A stretch of 64,000 nt of DNA from Micavibrio_C sp965231165 (GTDB lineage: Bacteria > Pseudomonadota > Alphaproteobacteria > Micavibrionales > Micavibrionaceae), in NCBI GenBank assembly GCA_965231165.1, contig OZ246421.1:1922001-1986000 (forward strand), read 5' to 3'. The notes below the pieces were generated by a model. That model did not search any database, was not told the DNA's origin, and saw nothing but the letters and a program-made list of their open reading frames with translations. Shown here in pieces: positions 34,138 through 42,603 of this stretch. Position 1 is the stretch's first letter; the number at the start of each line of letters is the position of its first letter. The translations under genes were made by a program, and so were the position numbers.

Positions 34138-36021
34138 ATGAAGCTTGATCCCCATACATCTTTTGACGTGATTGTTGTCGGCGGCGGCCATGCCGGTTGC
34201 GAGGCAGCGGCGGCGTCTGCGCGTATGGGAGCCAAGACCGCCCTGCTGACCCATAAATTCGAAACCATCGGGGCTATGTCCTGTAACCCCGCTATCGGCG
34301 GTCTGGGTAAGGGGCATCTGGTGCGTGAGATTGACGCGCTTGACGGGATCATGGCCCGGGTCATCGATCAGGCCGGAATTCAGTTCCGGATGCTCAATGC
34401 CTCCAAAGGCCCGGCCGTGCGCGGCCCGCGGGCGCAGGCTGACCGCAAGCTCTATAAACAGGCGATGCAGGCTTTGCTTTCCGACTACCCCAATCTGACC
34501 ATCGTGGTCGGGGCGGCGGACGATCTGGTCCTGAATGCTTCACGTGAAATAGCGGGCTTGCGGACTCTGGACGGGCGGGAATTTTCCTGCCGTTCTGTGG
34601 TGCTAACGACCGGGACTTTCCTGCGTGGGCTGATTCACCGGGGCGAAGAGCGGATTCCGGCGGGGCGCGTCGGGGAGCAGCCCACCGTAGGACTGGCCGA
34701 AACCCTTGAAAAGCTTGAATTTCCGCTGGGTCGCCTGAAAACCGGCACTCCGGCGCGTCTGGATGGCCGCACGATTGACTGGAGCCGCCTTGAGGAGCAG
34801 CCGGGTGATAAGCCGCCGCAGCCCTTCTCTTTTATGAACACGGAAATCACGGTGCCGCAGATTTCCTGTTTCATTACCCATACCAGTCAGAAAACCCACG
34901 AAATCATCCGGGCGAACCTGCACCGGGCGCCGATGTATTCGGGCGCGATCAAGGGCACGGGGCCGCGCTACTGCCCGTCGATTGAGGACAAGGTGGTGCG
35001 TTTTGCCGATAAGGAACGCCACCAGATTTTCCTCGAACCCGAAGGGCTGGACGATCACACAGTTTACCCAAACGGGATATCCAATGCACTGCCGATTGAA
35101 GTGCAGGCGGAGCTGCTGCAATCCATTGCAGGGCTTGAAAAGGCAAAAGTGCTCGAATGGGCTTATGCGATTGAATATGATTATTGCGATCCGCGCGACC
35201 TGAAAAACACGCTGGAATCCCGCCGTTTGCCGGGGCTTTTCCTTGCCGGACAGATTAACGGTACGACCGGCTATGAAGAAGCAGCGGCGCAAGGGCTGGC
35301 GGCGGGTTTGAACGCCGCACTGCTGGCCGAAGGCGTTGGACGGACATTTGTGCTTGACCGGGCGGACGCCTATATTGGAGTACTGGTGGATGATCTGATT
35401 TCCAGGGGCGCACCGGAGCCGTACCGGATGTTTACCAGCCGGGCGGAGTACCGCCTGCGCTTGCGCGCGGACAACGCAGACCAGCGTTTAACGGATCTGG
35501 GGATGGCGCTGGGGTGCGTGGATGTTTCACGTGAAACATCGTGGATAAAAAAGAGAAGCGATCTGGAGGCCGCCTATGGCCTTGCAAGAGGCCTTCTAGC
35601 GACGCCCAATGTTTTGGCTAAACACGGCGTTCAGGTGAATATGGACGGCCAGCACAGGAGCGCTTTTGACCTGATTGGTTACGCTCATGTGGGCTGGGAT
35701 GGCGCGGCACAGGTCTGGCCGGAGTTGAATAATCTGTCCCCTGCAGTGATCGAACAATTGAAGATCGATGCGCTCTATAGCGGCTATATGGAGCGGCAGG
35801 ATACCGATGTCGCCGCCTTCCGCAAGGACGAGGCGCTGGCTCTCCCTGCTGATATTGATTATGCCGCGATTGGCAGCCTTTCTACCGAGATTCGGATGAA
35901 GCTGGACAAGGCACGTCCGGCCACGCTTGGTGCGGCGGCCCGGATTCCTGGGGTGACTCCGGCGGCAGTCGTGGCGCTGCTACGCTTTGTTAAGCGCAAG
36001 GACCAGCGCGATGTTGCCTGA
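34138..36021 (+). CDS. mnmG: tRNA uridine 5-carboxymethylaminomethyl modification enzyme MnmG (GidA)
   Basis: 627 residues. FAD-binding VVGGGHAGCEAAAASARMG near the N-terminus, then CNPAIGGLGKGHLVREIDAL, RGPRAQADRKLYKQAM, the Cys-containing YCPSIEDKVVRF, and GLFLAGQINGTTGYEEAAAQG. The C-terminal helical domain binds MnmE. The start at 34138 gives the usual length; longer in-frame starts lie over the DnaA box. A perfect parS site is embedded in the coding sequence near codon 463. The stop overlaps the rsmG start by 11 bases. Confidence 0.97.
   Translation: MKLDPHTSFDVIVVGGGHAGCEAAAASARMGAKTALLTHKFETIGAMSCNPAIGGLGKGHLVREIDALDGIMARVIDQAGIQFRMLNASKGPAVRGPRAQADRKLYKQAMQALLSDYPNLTIVVGAADDLVLNASREIAGLRTLDGREFSCRSVVLTTGTFLRGLIHRGEERIPAGRVGEQPTVGLAETLEKLEFPLGRLKTGTPARLDGRTIDWSRLEEQPGDKPPQPFSFMNTEITVPQISCFITHTSQKTHEIIRANLHRAPMYSGAIKGTGPRYCPSIEDKVVRFADKERHQIFLEPEGLDDHTVYPNGISNALPIEVQAELLQSIAGLEKAKVLEWAYAIEYDYCDPRDLKNTLESRRLPGLFLAGQINGTTGYEEAAAQGLAAGLNAALLAEGVGRTFVLDRADAYIGVLVDDLISRGAPEPYRMFTSRAEYRLRLRADNADQRLTDLGMALGCVDVSRETSWIKKRSDLEAAYGLARGLLATPNVLAKHGVQVNMDGQHRSAFDLIGYAHVGWDGAAQVWPELNNLSPAVIEQLKIDALYSGYMERQDTDVAAFRKDEALALPADIDYAAIGSLSTEIRMKLDKARPATLGAAARIPGVTPAAVVALLRFVKRKDQRDVA
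35523..35538. other. parS site within mnmG
   Basis: Exact 16-base palindrome TGTTTCACGTGAAACA, the ParB-binding consensus, within the mnmG reading frame, where it encodes part of DVSRETS. Confidence 0.93.
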
Positions 36022-36715
36022 TGTTTCACGTGAATCATTTGCCCGTGAGGCTGGTTTATCCAATGTTTCACGTGAATCATTGGATAAATTGACTCATTAT
36101 CTGGTGCTGCTGGAGAAGTGGCAGAAGGCGGTTAATCTGATTAGCCCCTCTACCCTGCCTGATGCCTGGAATCGCCATTTTGTCGATTCGGCGCAATTGG
36201 GCGCGCTGATTGATATAGAGGACATCTTGTCCTCACGCCGCCGCGTCGGATCGAGTCCGGTTTGTTATGCGGACGACGCGCCGGACGAGGAAAAGGTGGT
36301 TTTGTTCGATTTTGGCAGTGGCGCCGGTTTTCCCGGTCTGGTGCTGGCGATCTTGTATCCGCAGCTTTCTGTGCATCTGGTCGAATCAGATCAAAAGAAG
36401 TGCAGTTTTCTTTCCACTGTTTCACGTGAAACAAACGTGAGCGTATCGATTCATAATTGCCGGGTTGAGGCGTTGGTTACCGATGCTATTCCCGATATCA
36501 TATCGGCACGGGCTTTGGCTGACTTAGGTAAGCTTTTAGGGTATGCTCAGCCATGGACGCAAAAAAATCCTGCCCTGATGCTATTGTTACCCAAAGGCGA
36601 AAATTATACGAACGAACTGAGGGAAATCGGTGCAGGACGTTTTACACAGTGTGAAGAATTCCCTAGTAAAACCGATGAAAAGGCCAGAATTCTGCGGATT
36701 TCAGGCTTAAAATAG
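36011..36715 (+). CDS. rsmG: 16S rRNA (guanine527-N7)-methyltransferase RsmG (GidB)
   Basis: 234 residues from ATG 36011 (AAGGA eight bases upstream; the reading overlaps the mnmG stop). SAM-binding loop FDFGSGAGFPGLVLAIL at ~100-116, preceded by LISPSTLPDAWNRHFVDSAQ and followed by VHLVESDQKKCSFL. It methylates G527 of 16S rRNA. Three parS palindromes lie inside the gene, so the peptide VSRE recurs at residues ~5, 19 and 139. A segment at ~72-95 (SSRRRVGSSPVCYADDAPDE) looks like a lineage-specific insertion. Confidence 0.95.
   Translation: MLPDVSRESFAREAGLSNVSRESLDKLTHYLVLLEKWQKAVNLISPSTLPDAWNRHFVDSAQLGALIDIEDILSSRRRVGSSPVCYADDAPDEEKVVLFDFGSGAGFPGLVLAILYPQLSVHLVESDQKKCSFLSTVSRETNVSVSIHNCRVEALVTDAIPDIISARALADLGKLLGYAQPWTQKNPALMLLLPKGENYTNELREIGAGRFTQCEEFPSKTDEKARILRISGLK
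36022..36037. other. parS-like site at the start of rsmG
   Basis: TGTTTCACGTGAATCA, one mismatch to the consensus at position 14, overlapping codons 4-9 of rsmG. Confidence 0.82.
36064..36079. other. parS-like site in rsmG
   Basis: TGTTTCACGTGAATCA, identical to the previous site and 42 bases from it, a whole number of helical turns and of codons. Confidence 0.82.
36418..36433. other. parS site in rsmG
   Basis: Exact TGTTTCACGTGAAACA within the rsmG coding region, encoding part of TVSRETN. Confidence 0.93.
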
Positions 36716-36777
36716 CGTGTGTATAAAGAATGGGTTGTTTCGACTCATTTTCTTGACCGGAACGAGTCGTATTGGAT

Positions 36778-37620
36778 ATGAGTAGAGCTATGACAGAAAA
36801 TCTCCCTGCAGCGTTAAAGGTTCCCCGTATTCTGGCGATTTGCAACCAGAAAGGCGGTGTCGGCAAAACCACAACAGCGGTTAATCTGGCGACGGCGCTC
36901 AGCGCGGTTGGCAAGAAGGTTTTGCTGGTTGATCTCGATTCACAGGGCAATGCAACGACGGGTCTGGGGATCAAGCGCTCCAGCATCGTCAAAAGTACCT
37001 ATGATGTGCTGTTTCACGAGGCGCCCATCAGTGAAATTGTTATGGAAACGAAAGTGCCGCGTCTTCATGTGGCCCCTTCCACGATTCACCTCTCCGGCGC
37101 TGAAATTGAATTGGTGACGGTTGACCGCCGCGAATATCGTTTACGCGAAATGCTGCGTGTACCGCTCTCTTATGATTACGTGATCATGGATTGCCCGCCG
37201 GCGCTCAATCTTTTGACGCTGAATGCGCTGGTGGCGGCGGATGCGATTGTGGTGCCGCTGCAATGTGAATTTTATGCTCTCGAAGGTTTGTCGCACCTGC
37301 TGAAAACCATTGAGCGTGTGCGCAAGAGTTTCAATCCGGCGCTTGATATTCACGGCGTCGTTCTGACCATGTACGACAAGCGTAACAAGCTGTCGGTGAT
37401 GGTGGAAGAAGACGTACGGGGCTTCCTCGGCGACAAGGTTTACAAGGCCATGATTCCCCGTAATGTACGCGTGTCAGAGGCGCCGAGTTTCGGGCTCCCT
37501 GCTATAGTGTACGATATGGGCTGCCCCGGCTCTCTGGCATACATACGGCTGGCCAGCGAAGTGCTGAAGCGCGAGAAGCTGTTGCTGTCTCCCGAACCCC
37601 TTAAAGAACAAGTGGCTTAA
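36778..37620 (+). CDS. parA: Chromosome-partitioning ATPase ParA (Soj)
   Basis: 280 residues. Deviant Walker A motif NQKGGVGKTTTAVNLATAL (~20-38), VLLVDLDSQGNATTGLG, Walker B VIMDCPPALNLLTLNAL, and MIPRNVRVSEAPSFGLP near the C-terminus. Binds DNA as an ATP dimer and moves ParB-parS complexes during segregation. ATG 36778 is chosen; 36790 is possible. Just upstream GACTC and GAGTC form an inverted pair of CcrM-type GANTC sites (36742 and 36764). parB follows five bases after the stop. Confidence 0.96.
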   Translation: MSRAMTENLPAALKVPRILAICNQKGGVGKTTTAVNLATALSAVGKKVLLVDLDSQGNATTGLGIKRSSIVKSTYDVLFHEAPISEIVMETKVPRLHVAPSTIHLSGAEIELVTVDRREYRLREMLRVPLSYDYVIMDCPPALNLLTLNALVAADAIVVPLQCEFYALEGLSHLLKTIERVRKSFNPALDIHGVVLTMYDKRNKLSVMVEEDVRGFLGDKVYKAMIPRNVRVSEAPSFGLPAIVYDMGCPGSLAYIRLASEVLKREKLLLSPEPLKEQVA

Positions 37621-37625
37621 TAGAA

Positions 37626-38561
37626 ATGAGCAATGAAATGACGATGAATACCGCCAAAAGACAACGTGGTTTAGGCCGCGGCCTGAACGCCCTGTTCGAA
37701 GATGATGAAGTCACATTCGCTACGCAGACCCCTCCGGCACCCTTGTCCGAGATGAATGTTCCGGTGAACAGTGGTCGCCGCACACTGGGTATTGATTTGC
37801 TGCAGCCCAGCCCGTTCCAGCCGCGCCAGTATATGGATGAGAATGCTTTGTCCGAATTGGCGCAGTCTGTCGCCGTTCACGGCGTTTTACAGCCGATTTT
37901 GGTGCGTCAGGTACCGGGACAGGCGAATAAATGGGAAATTATTGCGGGCGAACGCCGTTGGCGCGCCGCGCAGCGCGCCAAGTTGCACGAAGTTCCGGTT
38001 GTTATCCGTGAATTCGACGATGAAACCGCCGCTGAAATCGCGCTCATCGAAAACCTGCAGCGCGCCGATCTTAATGCGCTGGAAGAAGCGCAAGGCATCA
38101 AACGCCTGATGGATGATTACGGTCATACGCAAGAGAAGTTGGCCGCTGTTCTCGGCAAGAGCCGCAGCTATGTCGCCAACATGACGCGCCTGTTGTCACT
38201 GCCTGCGGGCGTTCATGTGATGATGCACGAGGGTAAACTCTCTGCCGGTCACGCGAAAATTCTCGTCAATGCCGCGCATCCGGAAGATTTGGCACGCCGT
38301 ATCATTGCCGAGGGCTTGAGTGTGCGCGAGGCCGAGAAGCTTGCCGCTTCGGAAGAAAAGGCGAAGCCGACGAAGGCGAGTGTTGCGCGCAAGGCTGTTG
38401 CGAAAGACGTGAATGTTTTGGCGCTAGAAAAAGACCTCACCGACAAGCTGGGGCTGAAAGTGGCAATTGATCTCCGCAAGAATGGTCACGGCACTGTGCG
38501 TGTGGAATATAAATCTCTCGATCAGCTGGATGATGTTATCCGCCGCCTGACGAACATATAA
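37626..38561 (+). CDS. parB: Chromosome-partitioning protein ParB (Spo0J)
   Basis: 311 residues. RGLGRGLNALFEDD near the N-terminus is the ParA-stimulating segment. The CTP-binding domain has LLQPSPFQPRQYMDE, HGVLQPILVRQ and GERRWRAAQRAKLHEVPVVI, followed by ALIENLQRADLNALEEA. The helix-turn-helix is TQEKLAAVLGKSRSYVANMTRLL. The C-terminal dimerisation domain follows a Lys/Ala linker. It loads at parS as a CTP-dependent clamp; four parS sites lie 1.2-2.1 kb upstream. Confidence 0.97.
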   Translation: MSNEMTMNTAKRQRGLGRGLNALFEDDEVTFATQTPPAPLSEMNVPVNSGRRTLGIDLLQPSPFQPRQYMDENALSELAQSVAVHGVLQPILVRQVPGQANKWEIIAGERRWRAAQRAKLHEVPVVIREFDDETAAEIALIENLQRADLNALEEAQGIKRLMDDYGHTQEKLAAVLGKSRSYVANMTRLLSLPAGVHVMMHEGKLSAGHAKILVNAAHPEDLARRIIAEGLSVREAEKLAASEEKAKPTKASVARKAVAKDVNVLALEKDLTDKLGLKVAIDLRKNGHGTVRVEYKSLDQLDDVIRRLTNI

Positions 38562-39500
38562 TCACGGCGCATTTTTATTCTTGGGACGCGGCGGAAAATT
38601 ATGTGCCGCGTCAACAAGATCGCGCTGAAAATCGTCACGGTTTTTTGTCAGGTAAAGTCCCTGCACGGCATCTCCGGCATATCTTAGCGCGTAAGCTTCA
38701 TCGGCATCCTTGATGCGCTCCAATACAATATGTGCTTGCGGCACAACGGTTTTAATGCGCTTTACCAATTCTTCCAGATCGAAGGGATTGTGTTTGTCCA
38801 GCGCCGCTTCCACTGTTTCACCGTCTATCTTCACGTAGTCGATGATGCCTTTCAGGTTATCAAGGCGCGTCCAGTCGTGACTGTCGATACCGTCATTGTC
38901 TTCGAGATGACGCGCGCGGTCGTGATAAAAATCATCAATGGCGAAGCGGCATCCGAAATCCTTTTTCATCGCCAGTAAAACTTCGCGGCAGGGATTGTCG
39001 GCGAGATCGTCTTCGGTCACTTCAAAGGTGATTTGGTTTTGAATGTCTTCAACAGCAAAATTATCGCGTAACATCTGTCCGACATCGTACCAGAAATCAG
39101 CGGAGGCCATATTGCGGGCGGAAGTGTTGATGGAGACCGGCATCAGGTTTTCACGCAGCGCCTGATCGACGCCCGCGAGTATCAGCGCCATATCAAGATG
39201 TTGTTGCAATCCCGCTTCGCTGATCGTGGTGATGGGTGCGAGCGGTTTGATCGGTTTGCCGTCAGCGGTGGTGGCGCGTAACAACAATTCAGCGGGGTAA
39301 TGCTGTTGTCCGTTCCTGTCATGGGCATCGTGCCATGCTTCCGCTTCAAAACGAAAACGCCCTAAAGACAGCGCTTCGAGCAAGGCCTGTGCGGGCGCGG
39401 CCTGATCGGCGGGTATTGTCCCGGCAGCGCTTTTCAGCGATAGGCCCATGCGGGCTGACCCTATTAAGGCGCTGAATATGGCGGCGCGTTCTTTTGTCAC
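38562..39500 (-). CDS. Diverged EAL-domain protein (cyclic-di-GMP phosphodiesterase-like)
   Basis: 312 residues from a GTG with AAGGG nine bases upstream; an ATG at 39620 would overlap lptE. EAL-like motifs are altered: AELLLR in place of EALLR, VSINTSARNM (the Asn), TFEVTEDDL (the Glu), FAIDDFYHD in place of DDFGTG, DYVKIDG (the Lys kept) and LERIKDADEA in place of EGVE. Several metal ligands are retained, but the changed loop 6 and first motif suggest weak activity or a c-di-GMP sensor. It faces parB tail-to-tail with no gap and is inserted where leuS-lptE-holA are often continuous. Confidence 0.8.
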   Translation of the reverse strand: MTKERAAIFSALIGSARMGLSLKSAAGTIPADQAAPAQALLEALSLGRFRFEAEAWHDAHDRNGQQHYPAELLLRATTADGKPIKPLAPITTISEAGLQQHLDMALILAGVDQALRENLMPVSINTSARNMASADFWYDVGQMLRDNFAVEDIQNQITFEVTEDDLADNPCREVLLAMKKDFGCRFAIDDFYHDRARHLEDNDGIDSHDWTRLDNLKGIIDYVKIDGETVEAALDKHNPFDLEELVKRIKTVVPQAHIVLERIKDADEAYALRYAGDAVQGLYLTKNRDDFQRDLVDAAHNFPPRPKNKNAP

Positions 39501-39618
39501 TTTGAATGCCCTTTTATGTCCCCAATATCGCCCCACAGTAGCAGAAAAATTGTGAATAATCGCTGAATTCCTTATGAAACGGAGTGATCTGAACCAAGTA
39601 AGGGGGGATGATCTCGCC

Positions 39619-40119
39619 ATGTTTAATCGTTTTCTTGCTCTCTTCGCAGTTTTTGTGCTCGCTGCCTGCGGGTTTACGCCGCTTTATGGCGACCACAGCC
39701 CCTCCGCCGACGCCAGTATCAGGGCGGAACTGAATAGCATCTATATCGGAAATATTCCCGATCAACCGGGGCAATATCTGCGTAATGCGCTGATGGATCG
39801 TTTTTACAGCACGGGCCGTCCGGGTGCGGGCGCGCGCTATAGTTTGATTATAGCTCCGGTTGCTGAAAGTCGTGCCGAGCTTGATATTACTAAGACTTCA
39901 GACAGTACGCGGGCGCAGCTTTATCTTTCCACGTCCATGGTTTTGCAGGATAGCGACGGTGTCGAGCTTATGACCCGTTCTCTCAATGCTGTGACCAGCT
40001 ATAATATCCTCGATAGCCAGTTTACGACCCGCGTGGCCGAGGAATCGGCCCGCCGTCAAGCGCTTGATGATCTGGCGCGGCAGATCGAGATGCATACGCT
40101 GTTGTATTTCAACAGATAG
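39619..40119 (+). CDS. lptE: LPS assembly lipoprotein LptE
   Basis: 166 residues. Lipoprotein signal MFNRFLALFAVFVLAAC with Cys17, followed by GFTPLYG, the standard LptE start. Then IYIGNIPDQPGQYLRNALMD and RQALDDLARQIEMHTLLYF at the C-terminus. LptE plugs the LptD barrel and helps insert LPS in the outer membrane. A GGGGGGATG stretch lies nine bases before the ATG. holA follows after one intervening gene, while leuS is missing. Confidence 0.92.
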   Translation: MFNRFLALFAVFVLAACGFTPLYGDHSPSADASIRAELNSIYIGNIPDQPGQYLRNALMDRFYSTGRPGAGARYSLIIAPVAESRAELDITKTSDSTRAQLYLSTSMVLQDSDGVELMTRSLNAVTSYNILDSQFTTRVAEESARRQALDDLARQIEMHTLLYFNR

Positions 40120-40187
40120 ACTGCATTCTGCTGCAGGGCACCATTTTTTCGTTGACTTAGTATGCTGATACGGGTTACGACAAGATC

Positions 40188-40241
40188 ATGAGACAGCGCA
40201 TCACCATCATTATGATGATTATTACCGCCGGCAGGGCCTGA
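40188..40241 (+). CDS. Candidate isoleucine-rich attenuation leader peptide
   Basis: 17-residue frame MRQRITIIMMIITAGRA with five Ile, two Thr and three Met, preceded by TTGACT at 40152 as a possible -35. A stable hairpin overlaps its stop codon. This is the layout of amino-acid-operon leader peptides such as thrL or ilv leaders, where ribosome stalling controls termination. The ribosome binding site is weak (CAAGATC). No Ile/Thr biosynthetic gene follows, so the assignment is tentative. Confidence 0.5.
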   Translation: MRQRITIIMMIITAGRA

Positions 40242-40262
40242 AAAACCCTGCCCTCCAGGCGG
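40225..40262 (+). terminator. Leader hairpin (possible attenuator) after the Ile-rich peptide
   Basis: GGCAGGG (40230-40236) pairs with CCCTGCC (40246-40252) across nine bases; CCGCC and GGCGG can extend the stem outside an asymmetric bulge. A T-run (GCGTTTTT) appears only 12 bases later. A 13-base tandem duplication, TTTTTAAGCTCTC twice, follows at 40271-40296. Confidence 0.5.
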
Positions 40263-40356
40263 ATGTGGCGTTTTTAAGCTCTCTTTTTAAGCTCTCTGGC
40301 GCATCCCGACACCCCCTTAAATACCATCAAGCGGCGTTACCAAGGATGCTACGGCC

Positions 40357-40854
40357 ATGAAATTCACTCTCGTTAAAGTTTTTAATCCTTCTGCCCTCGG
40401 GCTGAACGGCGATCATTATGCGGTTGTGGCCGATCTGCCCGCCGATCTGGGCGGGGCGCGCCGTGTGGCCGACGTGCTGCCCGCTGCCGAGGTCGAGCGT
40501 AAACAGGACGTGATTGAGAAATTTGAGCGGGCGGTGTCCTTCCTGCCCTATCGTCGCCATCAAGGCGGTTGGGAATTTGATTTCCTGACGGAGGACCGCC
40601 CCGGCGTTGTGCGACATCAGGGCACAATGTATGTCCCCGAGCGTCCGGTTGCGGGGGGCGATATCGTCGATACTTATTTTCACTGGATGTGCTGGCGGGC
40701 GCGGGTTTATTTGTGGGCGGGCAGCCGCGAGCGTGTGGCGCTGCCCCTGGTCGATGAAGCGCGGTTGCTGAGAAGTATGTCACCCGTATCGCTGACACCT
40801 GCGCAGGCGGTTTATGCCCAAGCACCCTTGACCCGGCCTGCCGCGACTCTATGA
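40357..40854 (+). CDS. Hypothetical protein between lptE and holA
   Basis: 165 residues, no signal peptide or membrane helix. Globular sequence with FNPSALGLNGDHYAVVADL, FLPYRRHQGGWEFDFLTED, GTMYVPERPVAGGDIVDTYF and HWMCWRARVYLWAGSRERVA. AAGGA lies 11 bases before the ATG. I do not recognise a family. It ends seven bases before holA and is probably cotranscribed with it. The Trp-rich centre (HWMCWRARVYLW) is unusual. Confidence 0.7.
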   Translation: MKFTLVKVFNPSALGLNGDHYAVVADLPADLGGARRVADVLPAAEVERKQDVIEKFERAVSFLPYRRHQGGWEFDFLTEDRPGVVRHQGTMYVPERPVAGGDIVDTYFHWMCWRARVYLWAGSRERVALPLVDEARLLRSMSPVSLTPAQAVYAQAPLTRPAATL

Positions 40855-40861
40855 TGCGGGT

Positions 40862-41881
40862 ATGAAGCTCCCTTTCAAGCAGATCGAGCCTTTCGTCAAG
40901 AACCCTGACGCGAAGGCGCGCGTTATCCTTATCTATGGCCCTGAAAGCGGTCTGATGAAGGAACGCAGCGGCATCATCGGTAAAACCGTGGTGGCCGATC
41001 TCAATGATCCTTTCAACGCGGTGACGTTAAGCGCCGATAAACTGATCGACGATCCGGCGCGTCTGATGGATGAAGCCATGGCGATGTCGATGCTGGGCGG
41101 CGCACGGCTGATCAAGATTGAAGATGCGGGCGATACGCTGTCGCCGCTGATCAAGGATTACCTGCAAAACCCGAGCGCGCAGAACCTTGTGATTATTGAG
41201 GCGGGTGAACTGGGGACGAAATCGCCCTTGCGCGCGCTGATTGAGAAGGCTGCGAATGCCGCCGCCCTGCCCTGCTATGTTGAGGATGAACGTGATCTCA
41301 CCGGAATTATTCGTGAAACATTAAAAGACGCGGGTTGGTCAATTGATCAAGACGCCTTGGGTCTGCTGGCGAGCGCTCTGGTGGGTGACCGTTTACGTGC
41401 GCGTAATGAACTTGAGAAACTGATTATTTATAAGGGTGCTGATAAAACGGCGGTGAGCCTTGATGATGTGCAGGCCTGCACCGGTGGTGCCGGGGCGCAG
41501 ACGCTGGATAAATTTGTCTATAGCGTTACCGGATCAAAACCGGATGCGGTATTGATGTCGTTTCAGATTATGATTCAAGAGGGTGTGCCACTAATTGTGA
41601 TTTTGCGTTCGCTGCAAAATCATTTCCGCCGCCTGCATGTGGTGAAGGCGCGCGTGGAACGTGGCGAAGCGCTGGAGTTTGTGATGAAGTCATTACAGCC
41701 ACCCGTGTTCTGGAAGCAGGAAGACATGTTCAAAAGCCAGATCCGTTCATGGAGTTTGAGCGGCCTTGCCCGCACCTTGCAAAAACTTTCCGAGCTGGAG
41801 GCAAGCTGCAAGAAAACAGGTGTGCCTGATGAAACGCTGACGGCGCAGGCGTTGCTGTCGATTAGTCGCAGGGCGGCTTAA
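40862..41881 (+). CDS. holA: DNA polymerase III delta subunit
   Basis: 339 residues, usual length. VILIYGPESGLMKERSGIIG opens domain I, then MSMLGGARLIKIED, NLVIIEAGELGTKSPLRALI, LLASALVGDRLRARNELEKL and the C-terminal collar domain with SFQIMIQEGVPLIVILRSLQ. It opens the beta sliding clamp within the clamp-loader. Followed by an inverted repeat and a strong terminator. Confidence 0.94.
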   Translation: MKLPFKQIEPFVKNPDAKARVILIYGPESGLMKERSGIIGKTVVADLNDPFNAVTLSADKLIDDPARLMDEAMAMSMLGGARLIKIEDAGDTLSPLIKDYLQNPSAQNLVIIEAGELGTKSPLRALIEKAANAAALPCYVEDERDLTGIIRETLKDAGWSIDQDALGLLASALVGDRLRARNELEKLIIYKGADKTAVSLDDVQACTGGAGAQTLDKFVYSVTGSKPDAVLMSFQIMIQEGVPLIVILRSLQNHFRRLHVVKARVERGEALEFVMKSLQPPVFWKQEDMFKSQIRSWSLSGLARTLQKLSELEASCKKTGVPDETLTAQALLSISRRAA

Positions 41882-41896
41882 CACTATCTCCTCCTT

Positions 41897-41972
41897 CGTC
41901 ATCCCGAGCGAAGCCGAGGGATCTTTCCCGGTCTGTACTTGATCAGATCCCTCGGCTTCGCTCGGGATGACG
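41897..41972. repeat. 28-bp inverted repeat, intergenic palindromic element
   Basis: Left arm 41897-41924 (CGTCATCCCGAGCGAAGCCG...) and right arm 41945-41972 are exact reverse complements over 28 bases with a 20-base loop. Similar TCATCC...GAGCGAAG sequence recurs at 45080-45168, and a fragment occurs near 44361. Confidence 0.9.
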
Positions 41973-41980
41973 GTAACGAG

Positions 41981-42010
41981 AAAAAACCCGGCGCATGACC
42001 GGGTTTTTTT
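41981..42010. terminator. Bidirectional terminator between holA and the DUF3576 gene
   Basis: AAAAAACCCGG, loop CGCATGA, CCGGGTTTTTTT; A and T tracts on both sides between converging genes. Confidence 0.9.
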
Positions 42011-42036
42011 ACTCATTGCTATTTATTCACTGTTAG

Positions 42037-42603
42037 CTACTCGTCCCGCCCCATCTGATCGACGCGCATCTGGCGGGCGCGGGTCAGGATGGCTTCTTCG
42101 AGCTGGCGGGCGGTTGTGTCCGTTGCTGTGGAATCGCGCCATGAGCCACCTTTCAGGTTCTGGCGGAAGACCTTGACCGAGATACCATCGGAGCGCAGCT
42201 GTTTGTCGAGGATAAAGACATTGAGCTTAAAGCGTTCGTTCGGGGTTTCCGGTGGGGAATACCAGTCGGTGATGATGGTGCCGCCAAACGGATCGGCGCT
42301 GGCGAGCGGCATAAAGGAAATGGTGTCGAGCGAGGCGCGCCACAGGAAGCTGTTGACGCCGATGCCGGAACCAGAGTCCTTGTCGCTACGGCCCATGTTC
42401 AACAGGCCGCCATCGCCAAAGACGCTGGGGTCTTTTTCGTAGATGGCGTTTTCATTTGACTGGGATGAACGGTTGCCGCCCGTCGGGTATTTCGCTTCAC
42501 CTTCCGGCATGGCGCTGCACGAAACCAGATACAGGCAGGACATGAGCAGAACAAAAGCCCAGAACAGCTTTTCGCAGGTAGGATAAAGGGCGCTGCGGTT
42601 CAT
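42037..42603 (-). CDS. DUF3576-domain lipoprotein
   Basis: 188 residues. Lipoprotein-type signal FWAFVLLMSCLYLVSCSAMP, with a probable lipid Cys near residue 29. Conserved segments follow: GIGVNSFLWRASLDTISFMP, ASADPFGGTIITDWYSPPET, NERFKLNVFILDKQLRSDG and ARQLEEAILTRARQMR. This fits DUF3576, usually found next to leuS and lptE in alphaproteobacteria and thought to be envelope-related. Here leuS is missing from the neighbourhood. Confidence 0.88.
   Translation of the reverse strand: MNRSALYPTCEKLFWAFVLLMSCLYLVSCSAMPEGEAKYPTGGNRSSQSNENAIYEKDPSVFGDGGLLNMGRSDKDSGSGIGVNSFLWRASLDTISFMPLASADPFGGTIITDWYSPPETPNERFKLNVFILDKQLRSDGISVKVFRQNLKGGSWRDSTATDTTARQLEEAILTRARQMRVDQMGRDE

Noticed and set aside
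37011..37022. TGTTTCACGAGG in parA as a fifth parS site
   Set aside because: Only the left half matches; the right half is not palindromic.
40357..41881. Ile/Thr biosynthetic operon behind the leader peptide
   Set aside because: Neither downstream protein resembles an amino-acid biosynthesis enzyme; the second is clearly the polymerase delta subunit.
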